DNA of 64,000 nucleotides from Paraburkholderia acidipaludis NBRC 101816 (GTDB lineage Bacteria > Pseudomonadota > Gammaproteobacteria > Burkholderiales > Burkholderiaceae): the NCBI RefSeq assembly GCF_000684975.1, contig NZ_BAXZ01000016.1, positions 124,001 through 188,000 of the forward strand. The letters run 5' to 3'. The position numbers and the translations under genes were made by a program. How positions within the stretch are numbered: position 1 is the first letter of the stretch; every line of letters begins with the position of its first letter. The notes under the pieces are model-generated. The model was not told the origin of the DNA and ran no database searches. It saw only the letters and a program-made list of their open reading frames with translations. Shown piece after piece: positions 54,203 to 61,823 of the stretch.

Positions 54203-54534
54203 CGTTTCTTCCTCCTCGTGCGGGGTGCGGGATCCAGTTGATCGAGATGGCGTTCGAGCGCGTCGACGTGCACCTCCCAATACTGGCGGAACTGGGCAAG
54301 CCAGGTATCGATCTCCATCAACGGCTCCGGCTTGATCCGGTACAGCCGCCGCTGCGCGTCGACACGCGACTCCACGAATCCGGCCTCGCGCAGCACGCGC
54401 AAATGTTTCGAAACCGAGGGCTGCGGGAGACTCAAAGCTTCCTCGATATCCCCCACGGAGCACTCGGCGCCCGCAAGCAGGCTCAGAATGGCGCGGCGGC
54501 TAGGCTCGGCGATGATGGCGAATGCGGATTCCAT
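54199..54534 (-). CDS. ArsR-family transcriptional repressor
   Basis: A 111-residue winged helix-turn-helix protein: MESAFAIIAEPSRRAILSLL, IEEALSLPQPSVSKHLRVLR, then the wing VESRVDAQRRLYRIKPEPL. There is no metal-binding CxC motif in the recognition helix, so it is of the non-metal, SRPBCC-linked type. The ATG has no ribosome site, and the promoter -10 ends only six bases before it. It overlaps the SRPBCC gene. Confidence 0.92.
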   Translation of the reverse strand: MESAFAIIAEPSRRAILSLLAGAECSVGDIEEALSLPQPSVSKHLRVLREAGFVESRVDAQRRLYRIKPEPLMEIDTWLAQFRQYWEVHVDALERHLDQLDPAPRTRRKKR

Positions 54535-54540
54535 AATAAG

Positions 54541-54570
54541 TATATACCCCGTGAGGAATATTCATGTCAA
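54541..54570 (-). promoter_or_regulatory. Promoter of arsR with consensus -35, near-leaderless
   Basis: On the minus strand a perfect TTGACA (54565-54570) and TATATA (54541-54546) are 18 nt apart. Only six bases separate the -10 from the arsR ATG at 54534, so the transcript would start at or beside the start codon. Confidence 0.7.
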
Positions 54571-54600
54571 GCCGGACCGGCGGGCCGCATGCCGCTTCGG

Positions 54601-55224
54601 CTACTGCAGATAGCGGACGATGAGCCGCGTGGCCTCGTCGACGAGCGCTTCGAACGCCTCGTCGGGCAGGCTTTCGGCATGGCGAATGACGGCCGTATGC
54701 GTTAGCGCTTCAATGGAAGTCACGCAGACGAACGACGCGAGTTCCAGATCGACCGCGCGCAATTCGTCGCGATGCGTTTCCAGATAGGCCCTGAACAAGG
54801 CGTAGGTCTCGCCGCTCAGGACCTCCGTGTTTTCGGTCCTCGCCGTGCGCGGCATCTGCTCGGCCAGTACGCGATGCAGCGCGGGATCGACGCGGTGCGC
54901 CTCGATCGCCGCCGCAACCAGCACACGCACGGCCTGCTCCATCGGCAGTGCCGCTGCCTCGGCCAGCGCGCCGCGAACGACCTGCATGAGCTCTTGCCGG
55001 TGGCGCTCCACCACGGCGGCAATGAGCGCCTCCTTGCCGGGAAAGTACTGGTAGAGCGAACCCACGCTCACACCCGCCCGTTCGGCAATGCGGTTGGTGC
55101 TGATCTTGTCGAAGCCGTCCCTCACCAGAATGCGAGCAGTTGCTTCCACCAGCGCCTCGACCGTTGCGCGCGATCGCTCCTGGGAAGCGTATTTCCGTGG
55201 TTTCGTGAGCGGTTTTCGCGCCAT
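54601..55224 (-). CDS. TetR-family transcriptional regulator
   Basis: A 207-residue regulator with an N-terminal helix-turn-helix (ATARILVRDGFDKISTNRIA, then AGVSVGSLYQYFPGKEALI) and a C-terminal all-helical ligand domain of the TetR_C type. The ATG at 55224 (MARKPLTKPRKYASQERSR) is preferred over a start 18 codons upstream. It is divergent from the DinB gene with a 100-bp gap. No neighbouring target other than that gene is obvious. Confidence 0.9.
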   Translation of the reverse strand: MARKPLTKPRKYASQERSRATVEALVEATARILVRDGFDKISTNRIAERAGVSVGSLYQYFPGKEALIAAVVERHRQELMQVVRGALAEAAALPMEQAVRVLVAAAIEAHRVDPALHRVLAEQMPRTARTENTEVLSGETYALFRAYLETHRDELRAVDLELASFVCVTSIEALTHTAVIRHAESLPDEAFEALVDEATRLIVRYLQ

Positions 55225-55324
55225 TCTCCGCGCTCCCAATGCGAGTAGGTAAGACGAGCCGTCGCCCGTATTATGCATCTGGCAAGGCGAATCTCAACGG
55301 CCCAACCTGTCTGGAGACACTCTC

Positions 55325-55810
55325 ATGTCCTGTCAGCCTTACTCGCAGCTCATCGCCATCAAACAATGGGCCGATCGCGGCCTCTACGATACGGTCAGCC
55401 AGAACTTCGGCCGGCTTGGCAGCGAGGACGCCTCGATCATGCTGCGCATTCTCGATCATATCCATGTAGTAGACCGAATCTTTCAGCATCACCTGCAGGG
55501 GCTGCCGCATGCGTATCGGGCGCCGCGATCGGAAGCGCTGCCCAGGCTAGAAGCCCTGGCGGGCAGTGCGCGCGAAGTCGACGACTGGTACGCGCACTAT
55601 GTGGAAGGCCTCGCGGAGCATGCGTTCGAAGAGCCCATCGAGTTTGCTTTCACGAGCGGCAAGCCGGCGTGCATGCGCCGGGGCGAGATCATCCTGCATG
55701 CGTGCCTGCACGGCACCTATCATCGCGGCAACGCGGGGGCGCTGCTCCAGTTGAGGGGCCTCACCCCGAGTCGCGACTCGATCACCGACTTCCTTGAAGA
55801 CATGCGATGA
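55325..55810 (+). CDS. DinB-family protein
   Basis: A 161-residue four-helix-bundle protein with a putative metal triad of histidines: one in HIHVVDRIFQHHLQG, then ILHACLHGTYHRGNAGALLQ, the characteristic HxxxH. Such proteins are thiol-dependent hydrolases or transferases of varied substrates. It is divergent from the TetR gene, which may regulate it. A GGAG site lies upstream of the ATG. Confidence 0.85.
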   Translation: MSCQPYSQLIAIKQWADRGLYDTVSQNFGRLGSEDASIMLRILDHIHVVDRIFQHHLQGLPHAYRAPRSEALPRLEALAGSAREVDDWYAHYVEGLAEHAFEEPIEFAFTSGKPACMRRGEIILHACLHGTYHRGNAGALLQLRGLTPSRDSITDFLEDMR

Positions 55811-55859
55811 AGGTTGCTGCCCTGTCGCGCCCGATGCCGGGCGCAACACTTCTTCGGGA

Positions 55860-57068
55860 TCAGGCAACCACAATGCGTCGAGGATCGGCCGCGGCGAATA
55901 CCTCCGCACGCGTGGAGCCCGCAGTCGGCGGATAGATCCATTCGGTATTGATTTTGGTCTTGAGCGATTTGGCTTCTTTGCCGACCATCTTGACTTCGCG
56001 ATCCCATCCCTCCGTATAGACCGCGCCCCAGGGTCCGAGATCGAGACAGGTCACGTATTTCGGTTGGGAGTAAGGAATCATCTCCGCGCCAAGCAGGTCT
56101 GCGGCAACATTGTGGCCAGCGGAACGCCCAAGATTCATGGCATGCTGGCACGACATCATCGCGTAGTTGCCTTCATTATCGGTTGCCGCATACGCGACAT
56201 CGCCAGTTGCGAAGATTCTGTTCACGCCCTTCACACGCAGATAACGATCCACGTGCAGGCGCCCCACGGTGTCGCGCTCGGACGGCACCTGCTCAGTCAA
56301 CGAACTGGCGCGAACCCCGGCCGTCCAGATCACCGTCCGGGTGTCGATACGCTTGCCGTCGGACAGGGTCAGGCCGTTCACGTCAATGGACGACACTTCC
56401 ACCCCGAGTTTCACAGTCACACCCAACTCGCGGAGCGCTTCCTCAATCACCGGACGCGGACCCGCGCCCAGATCGGGACCAATCTCCCGATGGCGCTCGA
56501 CGACGATGACCTTGACGGTTGCCTCACTGCCGAGTGCCGCGCGCAGACGAGCGGGCATTTCCGCGGCGGTCTCGATGCCGGTAAAACCACCGCCCGCAAT
56601 GACCACCGTGTTGCGCGCCGGCGTGTCCGGTTGATCTGCGAGTTGTTTGATGTGCGCTTCCAGTGCAGCCGCTTCGTCGATCTGATCGACACTGAATGCG
56701 TGTTCCGCCAATCCCTGCACTGGCGGGCGGAACAGGCGACTGCCCGTGGCCAGCACCAGGCGGTCGTACTGGATCGTCGATCTGCGTTGATCCGTCGTCA
56801 CGACCTCCAGCGCATCGCGGTCCGGATGAATCCGCTCGACCGTCCCCTGAATGAAGTTGACCCCAGCCTCGCGAAAAATCTCCGAGAGCGGCGCCTTCAT
56901 CGAGGCGGCGTGTTCTTCGTAAAGACGCGGGCGGATATGCAAGTGCGGCTCTGGCGCCACCACGCAAATTTCAACATCTTTCGCGTCTTGCTCGTGGATC
57001 AGCCGTGCGGCACTCAATGCACTCCACATGCCGGCAAAGCCGGCCCCGATAATCAGAATGCGCTTCAT
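55860..57068 (-). CDS. Type II NADH dehydrogenase-like FAD oxidoreductase
   Basis: A 402-residue flavoprotein of the NDH-2 family that oxidises NADH and probably reduces quinone without proton pumping. The FAD motif GAGFAGMWSALSAARL opens the protein. LVLATGSRL and the second dinucleotide motif IAGGGFTGIETAAEMPARLR follow, then IFATGDVAYA, and YAMMSCQHAMNLGRSAGHN near the quinone side. No C-terminal amphipathic anchor is obvious. Its promoter carries an inverted repeat and the adjacent gene encodes an Rrf2 repressor, so expression is likely redox- or iron-sulfur-responsive. Confidence 0.88.
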   Translation of the reverse strand: MKRILIIGAGFAGMWSALSAARLIHEQDAKDVEICVVAPEPHLHIRPRLYEEHAASMKAPLSEIFREAGVNFIQGTVERIHPDRDALEVVTTDQRRSTIQYDRLVLATGSRLFRPPVQGLAEHAFSVDQIDEAAALEAHIKQLADQPDTPARNTVVIAGGGFTGIETAAEMPARLRAALGSEATVKVIVVERHREIGPDLGAGPRPVIEEALRELGVTVKLGVEVSSIDVNGLTLSDGKRIDTRTVIWTAGVRASSLTEQVPSERDTVGRLHVDRYLRVKGVNRIFATGDVAYAATDNEGNYAMMSCQHAMNLGRSAGHNVAADLLGAEMIPYSQPKYVTCLDLGPWGAVYTEGWDREVKMVGKEAKSLKTKINTEWIYPPTAGSTRAEVFAAADPRRIVVA

Positions 57069-57197
57069 GAAGTAGTCCTATTCATTAAGTCGAATGTTTT
57101 GTCGAATGGAGCCGCGATCGCGACCCGCGCCGCCTGGATCGACAAAGTGATCGCACCTTGCATCATCGTCGTTTGCAAGCGGCCGGTTGCAGCACCG

Positions 57198-57236
57198 CTT
57201 AACTACGATTCTATGAGTCGCAGTTAAGTTATGCAA
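57198..57236 (-). promoter_or_regulatory. Promoter and inverted-repeat operator of the NDH-2-like gene
   Basis: On the minus strand TTGCAT (57231-57236) and TAGAAT (57208-57213) are 17 nt apart. An inverted repeat, CTTAACTACG at 57198-57207 with CGCAGTTAAG at 57219-57228 (9 of 10 positions paired, 11-nt spacer), covers the -10 and most of the promoter spacer. This is where a repressor such as the neighbouring Rrf2 protein would block RNA polymerase. Confidence 0.65.
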
Positions 57237-57303
57237 GAAATTTCGGCCGATGGTCAGCCTTCGCGAATACGCGTGGAGTGGTGTATCAGGGGGAGCGGAA
57301 AGA

Positions 57304-57339
57304 AAACGGGCTCGCGATCTTCAAGACGCGAGCCCGTTT
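57304..57339 (-). terminator. Rho-independent terminator of the rrf2-type gene
   Basis: A perfect 13-bp stem (57304-57316 with 57327-57339) has a 10-nt loop. On the minus strand it is followed by TTTTCTTTCC-like T-rich sequence. It lies 70 bp after the end of the Rrf2 gene and reads with it. Confidence 0.8.
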
Positions 57340-57407
57340 GAATGCGGTGCGGTTGCGAAAGTCGTCGGCGCCTCGGTGTGTAGCCCGGCCATGTATTGGT
57401 ACAGGGA

Positions 57408-57932
57408 CTAGCGATCCTCGCCTCGACGACCGATTGATCGCTCGGCGAACCACTTCACGACGTTACGCCCGTAGCTGGCAGGCGCCTTGGCGGTTGTCCG
57501 ATGCGCGAGGTCGGCAAGCGTATGCCTTTGCAGTTCTTCTCGTAGGGCGTTCTCAGCGGTTCGCATCACCCCGTGGATCGAGCAGACGCCTCGTGTTGCC
57601 CATTCCGGTGCCTGATCGTTGAACACGGCGCAACGCGTGCGTATTTCACGGCAATCGAAAAGCGGCTTTTCGCCGTCAATCGCTTCGACGACCTGCGCAA
57701 CAGTAATATCCTCAGCCGGACGGGCAAGCGCGAAGCCACCACGGACTCCCTCCGTGGCGACCACCAGCCCGGCCTTTGCCAGCTTGGTGAACAGCTTCGC
57801 CAGATAATCCTGGGGCACGCCCTGTAGTTCCGCGAGGTCGCGCACACTCGCCTCCTTCACGCCGGCCGGCGATTCGGTCAGGTAAAGGAGGCAGTGCAAC
57901 CCGTATTCCACGCCGGTGCTAATGAAGGACAT
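57408..57932 (-). CDS. Rrf2-family transcriptional regulator
   Basis: A 174-residue regulator. The winged helix-turn-helix covers the first 70 residues (VEYGLHCLLYLTESPAGVKE, GVPQDYLAKLFTKLAKAGLV, GVRGGFALARP). Three cysteines, C94, C101 and C117, in the region where IscR and NsrR bind an iron-sulfur cluster, suggest redox or nitric-oxide sensing. Their spacing (6 and 15 intervening residues) is unlike IscR or NsrR. The ATG at 57932 begins at MSFISTGVEYG; upstream in-frame codons look non-coding. It likely represses the NDH-2-like gene through the inverted repeat at 57198. Confidence 0.88.
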   Translation of the reverse strand: MSFISTGVEYGLHCLLYLTESPAGVKEASVRDLAELQGVPQDYLAKLFTKLAKAGLVVATEGVRGGFALARPAEDITVAQVVEAIDGEKPLFDCREIRTRCAVFNDQAPEWATRGVCSIHGVMRTAENALREELQRHTLADLAHRTTAKAPASYGRNVVKWFAERSIGRRGEDR

Positions 57933-58022
57933 CGCAAAACTAGGACTTAATGTGTCGTAGTAGTGTAGAATAACGGAAACGTGCGGCTTGTGCAAATGCC
58001 GAGCGCGATTTCTACCGCCCGC

Positions 58023-58340
58023 TCAGAGAATCAGCCGTTCATAACGGCCATCGGCGTGCTCGACACACTCGCCAGGAACCGGTAAGCGCTGATCGCGCCC
58101 GTAGTCGTAGAGTTTATGCGCCGCGCCGATCTGGCCGAAATCCAGCTCCACCCCATAGCGGCTCTCTTCACGCCCTGCTTCGAAAATCAGCCGCCCGAAC
58201 GGATCCACCGCCGCGCTGCCTCCCGCGAACGTGATGTTGCCGCTGCCTTCGTGCACCCGGTTGGCCATCACGGCAAATACCTGGTTCTCCTGTGCACGCG
58301 CCATGATCGCCGTACGATGCAAGTAACCATAAGGCCCCAA
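58023..58340 (-). pseudogene. C-terminal remnant of a nitrilase-superfamily hydrolase
   Basis: 105 residues read GPYGYLHRTAIMARAQENQV, then VMANRVHEGSGNITFAGGSA and DPFGRLIFEAGREESRYGV, the last third of a carbon-nitrogen hydrolase. The catalytic glutamate, lysine and (probably) cysteine regions are missing because the homology stops abruptly near 58340, where another gene fragment on the opposite strand begins. It is a 5'-truncated relic. Confidence 0.8.
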
Positions 58341-58344
58341 TCTG

Positions 58345-58520
58345 ATGAACTACACCTCGTATCCAACCGAGATATCGGCCGCGAAAGCACTTATTCGCCC
58401 GGACGTGCTGGCCGACCCGGCGGTATTCACGCCGCCCGTAGAGACTACCGCAAGATGTTCGTGAGCAAGCCGATGACGGCGGAGCTCGCACGCCTGCAAA
58501 TCGGCTCTGAGCGAAGTTGA
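58345..58520 (+). pseudogene. C-terminal remnant of a polyamine-type ABC substrate-binding protein
   Basis: From 58345 the frame reads MNYTSYPTEISAAKALIRPD and LADPAVFTPPVE, resembling the C-terminal region of PotD/PotF-like binding proteins. It hits a stop after a frame slip at about 58443; one missing base there would restore DYRKMFVSKPMTAELARLQI up to the TGA at 58518. The fragment thus has lost its 5' part and carries a one-base deletion. The family is inferred from a short match. Confidence 0.55.
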
Positions 58521-58536
58521 AGACGGGGCCCGATCC

Positions 58537-59106
58537 TTACCAGGGCTCTCGTAGAAGGTGCGGCCACTCCTGCTGCCAACGCTCCGTCTTCCGGGCATAC
58601 ACGTCGGATATCGGTAAACGCCTGTTCGGCTTCAGTTTGCCGTCGAACAGGTCTCGCAACCCAAAGGGCGAATAGACTTCAAAACGCTCGTCCCGGCGTT
58701 GCACGCCGACGGCAACCGTCGCACACGGGAATCGATCGATCCCGTCCGAGGCCCGGCTCACGGCACCGAACGGGATGCCGAATTTCGTCGGATACCAGAT
58801 CGGAACACGAACCTGGTTGCGAACCTGCACTTCGGCAGGAAAGTCCGCAAACAGCCTTTTGGCCTCGCGAATTACGGCGTCCTCAGCCTGCCAGGAAGTG
58901 TCTGGGTCGTAGTAGAATAGATCGTAGTCCAAAATGCCTGCGTGAATGTCGCGACTGGAGGCCAGGTTCCAGACCGACTGCGCAATACAGCCGGCAGTTA
59001 GCCACCAATCCTCAAAGCCAAGCCGGGGCGCCCGATCCAGAATCCGTTTGTTCCATTGATTCTGCTGTATGGCGCAGACGAGATCGCGCTCAAGAGATTC
59101 GCTCAT
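58537..59106 (-). CDS. Nucleotidyltransferase-family protein (DUF925-like)
   Basis: A 189-residue soluble protein. LGFEDWWLTAGCIAQSVWNL, then ILDYDLFYYDPDTSWQAEDA with the acidic D-x-D-like cluster, and VYSPFGLRDLFDGKLKPNRR match a small nucleotidyltransferase-fold family of unknown substrate. It is 51 bp from the dehalogenase gene on the same strand. The ribosome site is unremarkable. Confidence 0.82.
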   Translation of the reverse strand: MSESLERDLVCAIQQNQWNKRILDRAPRLGFEDWWLTAGCIAQSVWNLASSRDIHAGILDYDLFYYDPDTSWQAEDAVIREAKRLFADFPAEVQVRNQVRVPIWYPTKFGIPFGAVSRASDGIDRFPCATVAVGVQRRDERFEVYSPFGLRDLFDGKLKPNRRLPISDVYARKTERWQQEWPHLLREPW

Positions 59107-59157
59107 TGGATCGTACGCACAAGAGTACCTGAGAGCATGGCGTGCCTCACGCTGCAG

Positions 59158-59880
59158 TCAACGGCAGCAGCCAGGTTCGTCCGCCAGTTCGTTCAAATCG
59201 CCGACAACGAACTCCCATGCCTGCTCCGCCTTCAGGTCCGTCTGCTGGTGAGGGCCATGCTCGGTCGGTCGCGCAACGAAAGCCGTGGCCAAGCCGCACC
59301 GGCGGGCCGCAGCGAGATCGCCGTTGTGGGCTGCCACAAGGCAGACTTCGGCCGGAGCAAGACCGAGCATGTCCGCCGTCTCGCTGTAGACCTGCGGCGA
59401 AGGCTTATAAGCACGCACGACCTCGGCGCCAAGAATGGCGTCCCACGGCAAACCGGCCCGTTTGGCCATGTCCACCATCAACCGGATGTTTCCGTTGGAG
59501 AGGGGCGCGATAATGAATTCGCGCTTCATGCGGCGCAGTGCCTCGACCGAATCGGGCCATGGATCCAGACGGTGCCACGCCAGGTTGAGTTCATCGATCT
59601 CGGACTCCGCCGCCCCGACGATCCCGTAGTGCGTCAGTACCTTCACGAGATTCTCGCGATGCAGGACATCCAGCCGAACGTAAGGTCGGCGCCCGCTGCG
59701 GACTTCTTCCATTGCGGGTGAATACTCGCGACGCCACGCATCCGCGAAATCGAAGGCATCCAGCGCCGGTGCGTACCGATTCAGGAAGGGCCTGGCTTCT
59801 CGTGCAACACCGCTTCGCCAGTCGACGACGGTCCCGAAGACGTCGAACACGAAGGCCTTGATTCCAGTCTGGTTCGTCAT
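59158..59880 (-). CDS. Haloacid dehalogenase, type II
   Basis: A 240-residue HAD-superfamily enzyme that hydrolyses 2-haloacids such as L-2-chloropropionate. The nucleophile is D13 in AFVFDVFGTVVDWRSGV. The later motifs are PLSNGNIRLMVDMAKRAGL (Ser/Asn), VVRAYKPSPQVYSETADMLG (Lys), and VAAHNGDLAAARRCGLATAF, where the usual acidic pair is reduced to N-G-D as in true dehalogenases. It begins near a 190-bp gap before the TetR gene. Confidence 0.88.
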   Translation of the reverse strand: MTNQTGIKAFVFDVFGTVVDWRSGVAREARPFLNRYAPALDAFDFADAWRREYSPAMEEVRSGRRPYVRLDVLHRENLVKVLTHYGIVGAAESEIDELNLAWHRLDPWPDSVEALRRMKREFIIAPLSNGNIRLMVDMAKRAGLPWDAILGAEVVRAYKPSPQVYSETADMLGLAPAEVCLVAAHNGDLAAARRCGLATAFVARPTEHGPHQQTDLKAEQAWEFVVGDLNELADEPGCCR

Positions 59881-60066
59881 GTGATCCCGTGCAAATTGGT
59901 TGAAGTGGGCGTTGGCCGCGATTCGATCGGATGGCGAAATGATGCGAGTCCGCTTGTATTCTCACTTATTCTGCACCGGTTTCGACCAACCGCATTGGGG
60001 CGTCGTCGACGAAACTCCGGATCGCGACACCGCAGGGCAGCCCATGTGATCGCTTCAAGGCCAACA

Positions 60067-60672
60067 TCACCCCGATCGCGCCCGCTTGCGCGGCTTCACC
60101 AGCCTTTCCACTGCCCCCCCGGTGACATCCTTGAACAGCGCGACGCCACCATAAGCCCGCGCAGCCAGCATGGCACCGTAGACCAGCGACACGAGCGTTG
60201 CGGCCTCGGTTTGAACCGATGACTCCAGTTTGACGAGATCGTTTTTCACGCCGGACTCAAACACCCCCTCTAGCCACGAAGTCAGGCTATCGAAGAACGT
60301 TTTCACGCCTTGCGCCACCTCTTCCGGCAGCGAAGGCAGTTCGGCGCCAAGCATGCCCGCCACGCAAAACGGAGCCGAGTCGTCCGCAATGCAGCGTTCC
60401 CAATGGCCCACGTAGGCACGCAACTGCGCAATAGCGTCGGCGCCACTCGCCTGAAGTGCCTCCACGTCCGCGTCAAACGCCTCCCGCCACTCGCTCAACA
60501 CCGCGATCACGAGATCGGTTTTGGCGGGAAAGTGGTGGTGAATGCTTGCCTTGCGAATGTCGATCGCTTCCGCGATATCGGCATAACTGAACCCGTTATA
60601 GCCGCGACGCATGATGAGTTGCCGGCCGGCCGCCATGATCCTGTTTGCCGTAAGGTCTCCGGTTGCTGTCAT
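60067..60672 (-). CDS. TetR/AcrR-family repressor
   Basis: A 201-residue regulator with a helix-turn-helix at the N-terminus (AAGRQLIMRRGYNGFSYADI, then AIDIRKASIHHHFPAKTDLV) and a C-terminal helical domain with one cysteine in APFCVAGMLG. It is divergent from the alpha/beta hydrolase gene. The perfect palindrome over that gene's promoter and a weaker copy by its own start share CCNNCTAGNNGG, so it probably represses both. Confidence 0.9.
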   Translation of the reverse strand: MTATGDLTANRIMAAGRQLIMRRGYNGFSYADIAEAIDIRKASIHHHFPAKTDLVIAVLSEWREAFDADVEALQASGADAIAQLRAYVGHWERCIADDSAPFCVAGMLGAELPSLPEEVAQGVKTFFDSLTSWLEGVFESGVKNDLVKLESSVQTEAATLVSLVYGAMLAARAYGGVALFKDVTGGAVERLVKPRKRARSG

Positions 60673-60680
60673 TTAGCCTA

Positions 60681-60692
60681 CCATCTAGTCGG
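60681..60692. promoter_or_regulatory. Weaker operator-like dyad at the tetR start
   Basis: CCATCTAGTCGG lies 9 bp upstream of the TetR start codon. It shares the pattern CCNNCTAGNNGG with the perfect palindrome 80 bp away, with imperfect arms. It is a candidate autoregulatory site. Confidence 0.5.
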
Positions 60693-60749
60693 TTGATTGA
60701 GCGATAGTGTACGTGGAGCAGGGATCGATTTCCAGCCTCGAAATTTTCC

Positions 60750-60780
60750 TTGCCTCTTAACCATCCTACTAGTAGGATGG
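60750..60780 (+). promoter_or_regulatory. Promoter overlapped by a perfect 20-bp TetR-type operator
   Basis: TTGCCT (60750-60755) and TAGGAT (60773-60778) are 17 nt apart. CCATCCTACTAGTAGGATGG (60761-60780) is a perfect palindrome covering the spacer's end and the -10. It precedes the hydrolase gene by about 60 bp and lies in the gap shared with the divergent TetR gene. Confidence 0.75.
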
Positions 60781-60841
60781 CTTCATCGAGCGGGAACTGT
60801 CCTGTCGACGTCTTCCTTACCCCTTATTCAGGAGCATGAAA

Positions 60842-61612
60842 ATGAAGCTTTCCTCATACGTAACCCGCATCGCCGCCGCCGTTGCCCTTTCCGCTGCCGC
60901 CCTCGGCTCGCAGGCCGCCACGGCCGCGCCCATCAAGAACGTCGTTCTCGTCCACGGGTATTTCGCCGACGGCTCGGGCTGGCAGGCCGTTTCGAAGATC
61001 CTCACGCGCGACGGCTACAAGGTCTCCGTCGTGCAGGAGCCGGAAACCTCGTTCGACGACGACGTGAAGGCAACCACCCGCGTGATCGACGCGCAGGACG
61101 GCCCGAGCATCCTCGTCGGCCACAGCTATGGCGGCGCGGTCGTGACCGAGGCCGGCAACGACGACAAGGTCGCAGGTCTCGTCTACGTGGCCGCGTTCCA
61201 GCCCGACACGGGCGAAAGCCCGCTCGAGCTGGCCAGGAAGATGCCGCCCGCGACCAAGGCCATCAAGGCGACCGCTGACGGCCACCTGTACATCGATCCG
61301 GCCGATTTCCATCAGGATTTCGCCGCCGACCTGCCCGCGGCCGAAGCGAGCTTCATGGCCATTTCGCAAGTGACCCCGGCGGCGCAATCGTTCGGTGTAC
61401 CGATCACGCACGCCGCATGGAGAACCAAGCCGAGCTGGGCGGTCGTGGCAACCGCGGACCGCGCGATCAATCCCGATCTGGAGCGTTTCATGACCCAGCG
61501 CGCGGGCAGCAAGACGGTCGAGATCAACTCGAGCCACGTGGCCTACATGTCGCATCCGGCCGAGGTCGCGAAGCTGATCGAGCAAGCCGCGGCGCAGTCC
61601 AGCAAGGAATGA
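60842..61612 (+). CDS. Secreted alpha/beta hydrolase
   Basis: A 256-residue periplasmic hydrolase. A Sec signal peptide (MKLSSYVTRIAAAVALSAAA, cut near QAA-TA/AAP) precedes the hydrolase core: NVVLVHGYFADGSGW for the oxyanion region, LVGHSYGG with the nucleophile serine, and a probable catalytic His in SSHVAYMSHP. The ATG at 60842 is preferred because GGAG is 7 nt upstream; the ATG at 60836 would be only one base from it. It is under the TetR-type operator. Confidence 0.88.
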   Translation: MKLSSYVTRIAAAVALSAAALGSQAATAAPIKNVVLVHGYFADGSGWQAVSKILTRDGYKVSVVQEPETSFDDDVKATTRVIDAQDGPSILVGHSYGGAVVTEAGNDDKVAGLVYVAAFQPDTGESPLELARKMPPATKAIKATADGHLYIDPADFHQDFAADLPAAEASFMAISQVTPAAQSFGVPITHAAWRTKPSWAVVATADRAINPDLERFMTQRAGSKTVEINSSHVAYMSHPAEVAKLIEQAAAQSSKE

Positions 61613-61823
61613 CGAAGCGCACGTGTCCGCGGCGAGTAGCGTTTCTTGCCGAACTGTTAGGATGATTTTGGACGGGTGGCCCTGTTCCGTCACGATGTCG
61701 GTCTTCCCATCGCTTTGCGTCGTTCGCTTTCGGCGGCCTTTCGCCGAAGCGGTAACTTCTGTCACCCGGACGCCGGATCCCGTGGACCGGCGATTACCCG
61801 GATAACGTCAAAGGAGCATGACC

